Below are positions 7,789-14,796 of a DNA stretch of 15,548 nt, piece by piece. Positions within the stretch are counted from its first letter, which is position 1. The number at the start of each line of letters is the position of its first letter. The DNA is from Candidatus Equibacterium intestinale. GTDB lineage: Bacteria > Bacteroidota > Bacteroidia > Bacteroidales > UBA932. The DNA is taken from positions 1-15,548 of the forward strand of contig JAGHVP010000245.1 in the NCBI GenBank assembly GCA_018064305.1. The letters are read 5' to 3'. The position numbers were made by a program, and so were the translations under genes. Below the pieces are notes generated by a model, which was not told the origin of the DNA, ran no database searches, and worked only from the letters and a program-made list of their open reading frames with translations.

Positions 7789-8726
7789 GACAGATTGTAT
7801 ATCACATCCAGGATAAGGTGGGTGCGCTTTGCCAGTATGTCATAATCTATGATGTCCGGCTTGTCGGTGGGCTTGTAGGTGTGGTTGTGGAAGCCTGATG
7901 TGAAGAAGAGGGCGGGGATGCCCGCCTTGACGAACGAGTCGTGGTCGCCCAGGGTGTACATCATCCTTGTGAAATCGGTGCTGCTGTAGAATGTGTAGTC
8001 GATATCCATCTTGAATTTCTTCTTGCCGTTGCAGAATCTCACCACATTGCGGTCTTCGGGACGCAGCGAGTTGCAGCCCAGCACTATCATGTAGTCGGGG
8101 CGGCCTTTGTGCACCGGCACCAGGGTGGAGCCCATAATATCGAGGTTGAGGTTGCATCGGATCTGGCTTCTTGGTACAGGCAGGTGCTTTACGAAGTATT
8201 TGCTGCCGCTCATGCTCAGCTCCTTTCCGTCGAATGCCACAAAGAGGATGTTGATGTTAGGACCGTTGCCGTCGCGGTGCATCTGCATCAGGGCTTCGGC
8301 AAGCGAAAGCATGGCGGCCACGCCAGAGGCATTGTCGTCGGCACCGGGATACATGGTGCCTTTGATGGTGCCGATATGGTCGTAATGTGCCGAAACCACC
8401 AGGTAGTCCTTGCTGCTGCGGCTGGCCGGAATGACGCCCATGATGTTGCGCAGTATGGTGGTGTCGCGGTACCGCAGGCTCTGCATCTCTTTCCAGTAGA
8501 AAGGCTTGAGCCCGATGCTGCGGAACCTGCCCAGAAGATACTGCTGGGTCGTGACTGCGTCAACTGTGCCCGACGCCCGCCCTCCGAGTGTTTTGCTGGA
8601 AAGGTCTTCGACAGTGGATTTCAGACCTTTCGGATTGATGAGCATCTCGTATTGCGGCGGCACCTGGGCCATTGCCGCACTGAAAGTCATCAGCAGGAAA
8701 CAGAGGAGGGCGGAGAGGCGTTTCAT
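7779..8726 (-). CDS. Secreted M28-family metallopeptidase-like protein
   Basis: A 315-residue protein with a signal peptide (MKRLSALLCFLLMTFSAAMA, cleavage likely before Gln21), so periplasmic or secreted. It has the M28 aminopeptidase fold pattern: SAHYDH (His114), GADDNASGVA (Asp130), the acidic block DGKELSMSGS (166-175), NLDIMG (Asp196), and GDHDSFVKAGIPALFFTSGFHNH (260-282). By eye alignment, two positions are unusual. The first Glu of the family's Glu-Glu pair, the general base, is Lys168 (codon 8223-8225 reads AAG), while the zinc ligand Glu169 is kept. The C-terminal zinc-ligand His, normally in YHxxxD, is not in register; HNHTYKPTD could supply it from His280 or His282. It is the last gene of the four-gene operon, 9 nt after the SGNH stop. 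It could be an atypical peptidase, a cyclotransferase-like enzyme or a binding protein. Confidence 0.88.
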   Translation of the reverse strand: MKRLSALLCFLLMTFSAAMAQVPPQYEMLINPKGLKSTVEDLSSKTLGGRASGTVDAVTTQQYLLGRFRSIGLKPFYWKEMQSLRYRDTTILRNIMGVIPASRSSKDYLVVSAHYDHIGTIKGTMYPGADDNASGVAAMLSLAEALMQMHRDGNGPNINILFVAFDGKELSMSGSKYFVKHLPVPRSQIRCNLNLDIMGSTLVPVHKGRPDYMIVLGCNSLRPEDRNVVRFCNGKKKFKMDIDYTFYSSTDFTRMMYTLGDHDSFVKAGIPALFFTSGFHNHTYKPTDKPDIIDYDILAKRTHLILDVIYNLSRH

Positions 8727-8735
8727 TCTTCCGGG

Positions 8736-9407
8736 TTACTTTTTGATGAATGGGATCACCTGGTCGGCAAACTGCTGCATGCCCTCTTTGTTGGGGTGGT
8801 CGTAGGTCTTCGAGATGTCGTGAAGCTCCACCACGGGCACTTTGTATTTTGCGCAGACCTTGAGCACCGAGTGGTCGATGTCATAAGACAGGTCGCTGTT
8901 GAGGACGAAGATTATCTGTGCCTTGCGGTAGTTCTTCCGGAGGTCCTTGAGCAGCTTTACCATTGCGGGGCGGAAGCAGCCGAGCTCCTCGTCGTTCCAG
9001 TTGCGGTATTTGTAGTCACCTATCGGAGAACGTCCCCAGCTGTCGTTGGTGCCGCCGCAGATAAGTATGATGTCGGGATTGCCGAGAAGGCTTGTGCGGC
9101 CGATGAAGGCGCTTGTGGGGTTGTATGCACCATAGCCTGTGTTGCAGAGAGCACTGCCGCTCCATGCGTTGACTTTCTCAATCTCGAAACCGCATTTGTC
9201 GCAGATTATCTGCCACCACATCTGGCTCTGCTCCACCACCTCACATGCTTCGTTGGGGTAGTAGGGGGCATATCCTTCCGGTATGATGCCTGCAAGGGCG
9301 GAATAAGAGTCACCCAATACTGATACTTTCTTCGGCCCCTGGGGGTCTTTTGCCAGCACTGCAACAGAGATTGCAAGCAGCACTGCAGCTGTGAGAATAC
9401 GTTTCAT
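8736..9407 (-). CDS. Secreted SGNH/GDSL hydrolase
   Basis: A 223-residue protein with a signal peptide (MKRILTAAVLLAISVAVLA, cleavage likely after Ala19). It shows the SGNH blocks in order: LGDSYS (nucleophile Ser34), WSGS (82-85), CGGTNDSW (Gly118/Gly119 and Asn121), and YDHPNKEG (His204). The usual Asp three residues before the His is absent; Asp203 directly precedes it. SGNH enzymes remove acyl groups (acetyl, lipid, aryl) from sugars, lipids or peptidoglycan, so an esterase or deacetylase acting in the envelope is likely, with unknown substrate. It lies 19 nt downstream of the second HGSNAT-like gene, in one operon. It is a clear paralogue of the C-terminal domain of the lipoprotein at 11754-13550, sharing GDSYSA, YYP, MWW, the TNDSW..SPIG.YKY block and the DHP ending. 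Confidence 0.92.
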   Translation of the reverse strand: MKRILTAAVLLAISVAVLAKDPQGPKKVSVLGDSYSALAGIIPEGYAPYYPNEACEVVEQSQMWWQIICDKCGFEIEKVNAWSGSALCNTGYGAYNPTSAFIGRTSLLGNPDIILICGGTNDSWGRSPIGDYKYRNWNDEELGCFRPAMVKLLKDLRKNYRKAQIIFVLNSDLSYDIDHSVLKVCAKYKVPVVELHDISKTYDHPNKEGMQQFADQVIPFIKK

Positions 9408-9426
9408 GTCGTTATGTCTTTATTGA

Positions 9427-10566
9427 TTATACTTTGAAGAATACTTTCTTGTTGTAGAGGTGCTTTATCAGCAGGTAGAACAGCACCACGGTGCCCAGAC
9501 GCACAAGGGCAGGGTACCAGGGACCCACCCACTGCTCGAAACCGTGCAGCAGGTAAGTGGTCACGGCGTCGGTGCGCCTTACCAGCATGGTGCCTACCAC
9601 ATATACGAATATCGAGTTGCAGCCGAGCGGCTTGAGCCAGTTGAGCCCTTTCCATCCCCATACATCCACAATCAGGTAGAAGACGCCCATCATAATCCAG
9701 CAGATACCTCCTGAAAGAAGAGTCATGCTGCTTGTCCAGAGACGCTTGATGATGGGATGCCAGATTCCGACAACCTTTGCTGCAATGATGAGAGCAACGC
9801 CGCCCAGAACCAGTGTGAGCCATTTCTTGTGCTGTGAAAGCTTGCCGCCCTTGAGTATCAGACCGGCAAAGTAGCCCAGCATCACAGTGACGGTGAAGTT
9901 GAGGCTGCTGAAGATCCAGGTGTATGTATAAGGCTCCCAGAACTCCCATGTGCCGGTGGCTCCGTCCCACTTCATGCAGTCGCGCCAGTGGCCGAGCAGC
10001 AGCATGTCCACCTTGTCGGCGAAGTTGCCGCGCGGAGTGTAGTCGCCGAACAGCGCCATGCAGAGCCAGAAGATGCCCAGCAGCGCCACGGTGATTACAA
10101 CCTGCCATTTGACATTGCGTACGTTCATCACAATAATGGCAGTGAAGAAATAACCTATCGCAATTGCCTGCAGGGTGTTGCTGAACAGCCTGAGGCTGTG
10201 CCAGTCAAGGTCAAGCAGGTTGCCCTGCACCAGCATGCCCAGCAGCCAGAGCAGCAGCAGACGGCGTGTGATGCGCCAGTACATCTGTTTTGCGGGTACT
10301 TCACCACGGAGATACGATGCAAAGGCAAACGGAATGCTCACGCCTGCCATGAACATGAAGAGAGGCATCACCATGTCCCATGCGCAGAAGCCCTCCCACA
10401 CCACTTGCTCGAGGTTGTTGTCGCAGAAAGTCTGGAACCAGGGTATATTGACATTGTCGGCCACAAGCCAGCAGATGCCCTGGACCATGATGAGCATGAA
10501 GAGGTCGAAACCTCTCAGGACATCCAGTGAGTCAAGCCTTTTGTAAGACGTTTTTGTTTCAGCCAT
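9427..10566 (-). CDS. HGSNAT-like membrane acyltransferase (DUF5009/COG4299), paralogue A
   Basis: A polytopic inner-membrane protein of 379 residues with about 10-11 hydrophobic segments. It begins with the family signature RLDSLDVLRGFD (10-21) and carries WEGFCAWDMVMPLFMFMAG (57-75), the counterpart of the WNGLTVADLVFPWFVFIMG block of human heparan-alpha-glucosaminide N-acetyltransferase. Such proteins pass an acetyl group from cytosolic acetyl-CoA to a glycan on the far side of the membrane. The residue three before the Trp, the catalytic His269 in human HGSNAT, is Gln54 here (codon 10405-10407), whereas the neighbouring paralogue has His50. This copy may be catalytically altered, may use another residue, or may transport rather than transfer. 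It lies 20 nt after the stop of its paralogue and is the second gene of the operon. Confidence 0.88.
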   Translation of the reverse strand: MAETKTSYKRLDSLDVLRGFDLFMLIMVQGICWLVADNVNIPWFQTFCDNNLEQVVWEGFCAWDMVMPLFMFMAGVSIPFAFASYLRGEVPAKQMYWRITRRLLLLWLLGMLVQGNLLDLDWHSLRLFSNTLQAIAIGYFFTAIIVMNVRNVKWQVVITVALLGIFWLCMALFGDYTPRGNFADKVDMLLLGHWRDCMKWDGATGTWEFWEPYTYTWIFSSLNFTVTVMLGYFAGLILKGGKLSQHKKWLTLVLGGVALIIAAKVVGIWHPIIKRLWTSSMTLLSGGICWIMMGVFYLIVDVWGWKGLNWLKPLGCNSIFVYVVGTMLVRRTDAVTTYLLHGFEQWVGPWYPALVRLGTVVLFYLLIKHLYNKKVFFKV

Positions 10567-10586
10567 ATTGTTTGATTATTGATTTG

Positions 10587-11690
10587 TCACACTTTGAGGA
10601 ATACTTTCTTCTTGTAGAGGAAATAAAGGAACAGCCACTGCACTGCGAGGTATCCTGCCTGCAGGAAAGGCCAGCTCCATGCCTCGGGGATCAGCCCGGC
10701 AGCACCTTTCAGGAAAAAATCAGATACTTCATAAAGGTGCACCATGTGGTTTATCATATAGATGGTGATGGAGTTCATGCCGATAACCTTGAAGAAGAAT
10801 GCCCACCTGCGGTGCCCCTTCACATCGATAAGCCAGTAGAAAAGCACAAGGTTGAGCAGTGAATAGCCGGCCAGCAGGCATACGAACGAGCTGCTCCACA
10901 GCGCTTTGTTGATGGGCTGCACTTTGTTCCAGAGAAGCCCCAGCACTACGAATGCCGCACCGCCGGCAAGCATGTAGAGGCATTTCTTCTTGTCAGAGAC
11001 TTCAGTGCTGCGCAGAAGCTCTCCCGTGAACATGCCCAGGCAGGCTGTCACCACTGCCGGCAGTGTACTCAGAAGGCCTTCCGGATCGTAAAGCGGCTGG
11101 TATATGTGGTGCGGGAATAGTGTGCGGTCTATCCAGCACACGATGTTGCCTTCCTGTGTGGTGAGGTCGGCACCGGGGAAATCGGGCGCTCCCACAAGGC
11201 AGCATAGAAGTGTGTATCCTATCAGGATGGCCGCGCAGATGCCGATACGCCATCCCTTGGACAGGTAGATATACATCACTGCCGCGCCGAACCATGCCAG
11301 ACCGATGCGGCCCAGCACGCTGAACCAGCGCAGGTTGGCGAAATCAAGCCTGAAGAAGCCGTTTACCGCAAGTCCGAAGAAAACCAGGATCAGGCAGCGC
11401 TTGAGCGCGCGCAGGAAAATCTGCCTTCTTGTAGACCCCCTGCTGACCTGTGATGCGTAGGAAAAGGGGAACGAACATCCCGCGATGAACAGGAAGAGCG
11501 GGAATATCGAGTCGTGGTGGTGGAATCCGTCCCATGGGACATGGTCCATCTGGCTGCCCAGCCATGCGGCGAAACCGCTGCCTGGAAATTGCTCGCAGAT
11601 GGCGGCGACAAGGGCTGCGAATCCCATTATGAAAAACATGTCGAAGCCACGGGGGGCGTCTAAAGACTCAAGTCGTTTTCCGGTTTGCAT
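10587..11690 (-). CDS. HGSNAT-like membrane acyltransferase (DUF5009/COG4299), paralogue B
   Basis: A 367-residue polytopic membrane protein and the first gene of the operon. The signature KRLESLDAPRGFDMFF (5-20) and the block HVPWDGFHHHDSIFPLFLFI (50-69) identify the family. His50 (codon 11541-11543) aligns with the catalytic His269 of human HGSNAT, so this copy looks competent for transmembrane acetyl transfer from acetyl-CoA to a periplasmic sugar. About ten hydrophobic segments are visible. The protein ends YKKKVFLKV, nearly the same as paralogue A (YNKKVFFKV), and the DNA coding for that end is 28/31 identical between the two genes, which supports tandem duplication. A -7 box ends 21 nt before the ATG. 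The acceptor sugar is unknown; glucosamine, N-acetylglucosamine or muropeptide sugars are possibilities by analogy only. Confidence 0.9.
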   Translation of the reverse strand: MQTGKRLESLDAPRGFDMFFIMGFAALVAAICEQFPGSGFAAWLGSQMDHVPWDGFHHHDSIFPLFLFIAGCSFPFSYASQVSRGSTRRQIFLRALKRCLILVFFGLAVNGFFRLDFANLRWFSVLGRIGLAWFGAAVMYIYLSKGWRIGICAAILIGYTLLCCLVGAPDFPGADLTTQEGNIVCWIDRTLFPHHIYQPLYDPEGLLSTLPAVVTACLGMFTGELLRSTEVSDKKKCLYMLAGGAAFVVLGLLWNKVQPINKALWSSSFVCLLAGYSLLNLVLFYWLIDVKGHRRWAFFFKVIGMNSITIYMINHMVHLYEVSDFFLKGAAGLIPEAWSWPFLQAGYLAVQWLFLYFLYKKKVFLKV

Positions 11691-11711
11691 AGTTTGCAGG
11701 AATTAGAATTC

Positions 11712-11742
11712 CAAAAATAGTAATAAATTTGCGTTACCGAAA
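11712..11742 (-). promoter_or_regulatory. Promoter of the four-gene acyltransferase/SGNH/M28 operon
   Basis: On the minus strand TATTTTTG at 11712-11719 is an exact TAnnTTTG match, with TTTC (one mismatch to TTTG) at 11739-11742, 19 bp upstream. The -7 box ends 21 nt before the ATG at 11690. The opposed -7 box of the lipoprotein gene (11724-11731) lies between the two elements. Confidence 0.5.
11724..11731 (+). promoter_or_regulatory. -7 box of the SGNH lipoprotein gene
   Basis: TAAATTTG matches TAnnTTTG exactly and ends 22 nt before the ATG at 11754. Candidate -33 elements are imperfect: TTTG at 11693-11696 is 27 bp away and TTAG at 11703-11706 is 17 bp away. Confidence 0.5.
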
Positions 11743-11753
11743 AATACTGCCCC

Positions 11754-13550
11754 ATGAAACGATTGTTTTTTGCTGTTTTTGTATCATTGTTGGTCTGCTG
11801 TACCGACTATCAGCCGAAATTGGATGAATTGAAAGGAAGGATTGATGAGCTGAACGCGGCGTGTGCGGCCGGCAACTTGAATGTGGACGCCCTTCAGAAG
11901 ATGGTTGATGCAATCAAGTCGGGTGACAGGGCAGTCTCTTTCATCCCGGTCGAGGAAGGCGGTACTGTGACAGGCTTTATCGTTAATTTCGAGAAAGCGG
12001 GTATGGTAACGGTAAGCAACCATTCGTGCGGCGTCTCTGTAGTCAAAGAGGATGGCAGATACTATTGGGCGGAAAACGGCTCTGTTATGGTCAGGGACGG
12101 TAAGAAGGTCGAGATAGCGCCGGAAACGGCCGCTCCCAGGTTTAGGATCGACGGCAACGCCCTGCAGATTTCCCTTGACGGCGGCGTAACCTGGAGCGGG
12201 GCTGCGTCCTTTGAAAAGGAGCTGATAAGCGGTGTGGGCGAGAATTCAGATGCATACATCATAGAGATGACATCAGGTGAAAAGATTGTGATAGAGAAGG
12301 CGGAGCCCTTCGGCATCACTTTCGGCAGCCAGCCGGCGGTGCTTACGGCAGAGGCTCCGTCTACTTCAATTCCATACAGCCTTCATGGCGGAACTTCCGG
12401 TCTGGAGGTGCTTGCAATCGCACCTGACGGTATGACTGCAAAGGCAGTTGCGCTGTCTGCAGATGGCGGTACTGTCGAAGTTACTGCCATGTCTGCAGAG
12501 GCTGACACTACGGTGACAGTAACTGTGTCCGACGGTAAGGGGACAGTAGTGATGGAGCGTCTGGCAGTGCTGATGGACAGGGGCAGCTTTATGGAACCGG
12601 AAACTCCTGAAAACCCGGATGCTCCCGATGGTCCCGTCACTCCTGACGAACCTGACGGGCCTGATGAGCCGGTGCTGCCCGAGCTCAGACTCGAGGTGGA
12701 ATTCGAGGATTATGAGATGTGCAACAATCAGAAAGAGGATATTTCATATAGAGTGACAGGTGCGGTGGACGGTTGCTCTATAGATGTTTTGACCAAGGGC
12801 GACTGGACATACAAGTTATATCCGAGAACTGATTCGACGGGCTTTGTAAATGTCTGGTGCGCCGGAATCCTTTCGTCTGATCCGATCGTGGTGGTCGCCT
12901 CAGACGGGGCCGGCCGCAGGGATACTGTCGAGGTGATGTATTCCAACCTGGTCAGAAAGGTATCCGTCATGGGTGATTCATATTCTGCTTTTGATGGGGC
13001 AAGCGTTGTCCCATACTATCCTAGGATGGATGTCACCAGCATAACGGATATGTGGTGGTATCCTTTCACACACCGCGACGGATACAAACAGGAAAAGGTG
13101 ATTGTCTGGAGCGGATCCACAATCTGCGGCACCGGATATGACGGAATCAACGCCATGGAAAACGCATTCTGCGGCGCGCGCCTCAGGGCACTCGGTCATC
13201 CCGATATTGTGTTGGTCTGCGGAGCTACCAACGACTCATGGGCGGGTTCGCCGATAGGCAGTTACAAGTATTCGCAGTGGACAGAGCTGGACCTTTTCTC
13301 TTTCCGTCCGGCACTGGCCTATATGTTTGACACCATGTATGACCTGTATGGTGAGAATCTGGAGATATACTTCCTTCTCAACAACGATCTCAGCAACGAC
13401 ATCGATGTGTCTGTAAGGACTATCTGCCGCCACTACGGTGTGGGCCTGATAGAGCTTGAGAACATAGAAAAGAGACCAGACCATCCCACAAAGAAAGGCC
13501 AGCGTCAGATGTACGAACAGCTGATGGACTTTATAAACAGTCAGAAATAG
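11754..13550 (+). CDS. Lipoprotein: DUF4988-like N-terminus, Ig-like region, C-terminal SGNH hydrolase
   Basis: A 598-residue lipoprotein. The signal MKRLFFAVFVSLLVCC ends in two Cys (15 and 16), the second likely lipidated and followed by Thr-Asp. Residues about 20-155 resemble the DUF4988 N-terminus of Bacteroidales surface proteins: a short helical heptad stretch (PKLDELKGRIDELN), a second helix (LDALQKMVDAIKSGD-like), then YYWAENGS and LDGGVTW repeats, without the Gly-x-x-Gly-Lys-Asp-Gly spacer often found there. Residues about 185-275 look like a beta-sandwich (BACON or Big-like). A Pro/Asp/Glu-rich linker spans 280-310, then another beta domain (311-398). The SGNH domain (400-598) has GDSYS (Ser409), WSGS, CGATNDSW (Gly490, Asn493) and PDHP (Asp576-His577). 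It is a paralogue of the operon's secreted SGNH protein across the divergent promoter, and is likely displayed at the surface. Confidence 0.88.
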   Translation: MKRLFFAVFVSLLVCCTDYQPKLDELKGRIDELNAACAAGNLNVDALQKMVDAIKSGDRAVSFIPVEEGGTVTGFIVNFEKAGMVTVSNHSCGVSVVKEDGRYYWAENGSVMVRDGKKVEIAPETAAPRFRIDGNALQISLDGGVTWSGAASFEKELISGVGENSDAYIIEMTSGEKIVIEKAEPFGITFGSQPAVLTAEAPSTSIPYSLHGGTSGLEVLAIAPDGMTAKAVALSADGGTVEVTAMSAEADTTVTVTVSDGKGTVVMERLAVLMDRGSFMEPETPENPDAPDGPVTPDEPDGPDEPVLPELRLEVEFEDYEMCNNQKEDISYRVTGAVDGCSIDVLTKGDWTYKLYPRTDSTGFVNVWCAGILSSDPIVVVASDGAGRRDTVEVMYSNLVRKVSVMGDSYSAFDGASVVPYYPRMDVTSITDMWWYPFTHRDGYKQEKVIVWSGSTICGTGYDGINAMENAFCGARLRALGHPDIVLVCGATNDSWAGSPIGSYKYSQWTELDLFSFRPALAYMFDTMYDLYGENLEIYFLLNNDLSNDIDVSVRTICRHYGVGLIELENIEKRPDHPTKKGQRQMYEQLMDFINSQK

Positions 13551-13553
13551 GAC

Positions 13554-14720
13554 TTATTCAGTCACCCATTCAACCCACTTTGTGCCGTCGTCATAGCCGG
13601 CTTTCACCATGGTCTCCACAAACTGGAGACCGCGTACTCCGTCATCTACGGTGGGGAAGTCGAGCATCTCGGGGGTGGGCTCTTCACCGGCAGCCTTTGC
13701 CCTTACAGTGAGCGCAAAGTTGCGGTAGATGTTGGCGAACGCCTCTATGAACCCTTCGGGATGGCCGCCCGGGGTGCGGGTGTTCCATTTGGCAGAGTCT
13801 GTCATATATGCATTTCCAACCCTGACTTCCTCGGCCGGACGGTCTTTCCACTTCATATACAGTGTGTTGGGCTCCATCTGGCGCCATTCCATTCCGCCTG
13901 TTTCGCCGTAAACCCTGAGCCTGATGTTGTTCTCTTCTCCAGTGGCGATCTGTGTGGCCTGGAGCAGCCCTGTGAACCCTTTGTCGTAACGGATGAACGC
14001 ACATGCGTCGTCATCCACGGGGCGGCCTGTGGCAATGCGCTGGAGGTCGGCGCACACTTCCACTGCACGGGCGCCTGTGACATATTCGGTAAGATGCCAG
14101 GCATGAGTGCCTATGTCACCCACGCAGCCTCCCTTGCCGGCCTGCCTGGGGTCGTTGCGCCACACGGCGTTGTTGCCTCCCTTGAGCTCGATGCGCTCTG
14201 TGAGCCAGCCCTGCGAGTATTCCACGAACACGCGGCGCACTTTGCCGATTCCGCCGAGCTCTATGCGCTTCTTCATTTCCTTTATGCCGGGATATGCGCT
14301 GTAAACATGTGTCAGGGCAAGTGTGAGGCCGGTCTCCCTTACTTTCTTCTGCAGGGAGAGGGCCTCTTCCAGAGAGAAAGTCATCGGCTTGTCAACCACC
14401 ACGTTGAAGCCCTTGTCAAGGGCTGTGACTGCTGGAAGATAGTGGAATTTGTTGGGTGTGACAATGGTCACGAAATCCATCCTTTCGCACTCCGGCAGCT
14501 GTGCCTCTTTATCAAGCATCTCCTCCCAGGTGGAGTAGATCCTGTCGTCTGGCAGATAGTACGAGCGTCCGCTGCTCAGTGATATTTCGGGATTGATGCT
14601 GAAGCATCCGCATACAAGTTCGATTTCGTTTTCCATAAGGGCGGCGCGGCGGTGGATTGCACCGATGAAGGCATCGCTGCCTCCGCCTATCATACCCATT
14701 CTAAGTTTTCTTCCTTTCAT
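13554..14720 (-). CDS. Gfo/Idh/MocA family oxidoreductase
   Basis: An NAD(P)-dependent sugar or cyclitol dehydrogenase-like protein, cytosolic. I choose the ATG at 14718-14720 (388 aa) rather than the one at 14730-14732 (392 aa), because the candidate -7 box ends 24 nt before the former, matching every other promoter here, and only 12 nt before the latter. Residues 5-40 form the Rossmann entry with GMIGGGSDAFIGAIHRRAA. The family Lys is Lys111 in VVVDKPMTFS (EKP motif variant). The C-terminal half holds the catalytic-type GDIGTHAWHL (201-210) with Asp202 and His206. No signal peptide is seen. It converges on the SGNH lipoprotein gene with 3 bp between stops and diverges from the PlsC-type gene. 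The substrate cannot be assigned; inositol or sugar derivatives are typical for the family. Confidence 0.93.
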   Translation of the reverse strand: MKGRKLRMGMIGGGSDAFIGAIHRRAALMENEIELVCGCFSINPEISLSSGRSYYLPDDRIYSTWEEMLDKEAQLPECERMDFVTIVTPNKFHYLPAVTALDKGFNVVVDKPMTFSLEEALSLQKKVRETGLTLALTHVYSAYPGIKEMKKRIELGGIGKVRRVFVEYSQGWLTERIELKGGNNAVWRNDPRQAGKGGCVGDIGTHAWHLTEYVTGARAVEVCADLQRIATGRPVDDDACAFIRYDKGFTGLLQATQIATGEENNIRLRVYGETGGMEWRQMEPNTLYMKWKDRPAEEVRVGNAYMTDSAKWNTRTPGGHPEGFIEAFANIYRNFALTVRAKAAGEEPTPEMLDFPTVDDGVRGLQFVETMVKAGYDDGTKWVEWVTE

Positions 14721-14744
14721 AGTGCGCGTCATGGTTTATGGTTA

Positions 14745-14752
14745 CGAAATTA
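14745..14752 (-). promoter_or_regulatory. Candidate -7 box of the Gfo/Idh/MocA gene
   Basis: On the minus strand this reads TAATTTCG, one mismatch to TAnnTTTG and the same deviation (C for T at position 7) as the cstA box. It ends 24 nt before the ATG at 14720, so it favours that start over the upstream ATG. Confidence 0.4.
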
Positions 14753-14764
14753 AGGAATAATTGT

Positions 14765-14772
14765 TATATTTG
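14765..14772 (+). promoter_or_regulatory. -7 box of the PlsC-type gene
   Basis: TATATTTG matches TAnnTTTG exactly and ends 24 nt before the ATG at 14797. The leader is A-rich (ACCAAAAATC). No clear -33 TTTG is seen; TTAC at 14742-14745 is 19 bp upstream. Confidence 0.5.
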
Positions 14773-14796
14773 CAATTACTGACCAAAAATCAGCTT

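Noticed and set aside
7941..9323. 460-codon open frame on the plus strand across the M28 and SGNH genes
   Set aside because: It is antisense to two well-supported genes with clear family motifs, and its translation is rich in His, Val, Ala and Cys with no recognisable domain; it is an artefact of codon bias.
12591..12683. Pro/Asp/Glu-rich stretch in the lipoprotein as a possible DNA repeat
   Set aside because: The DNA units are irregular; it is best read as a flexible acidic-proline linker between domains.
13761..14582. 273-codon plus-strand frame inside the oxidoreductase gene
   Set aside because: Antisense to a clear Gfo/Idh/MocA gene, Cys/His-rich translation without motifs, and no promoter-like element before it.
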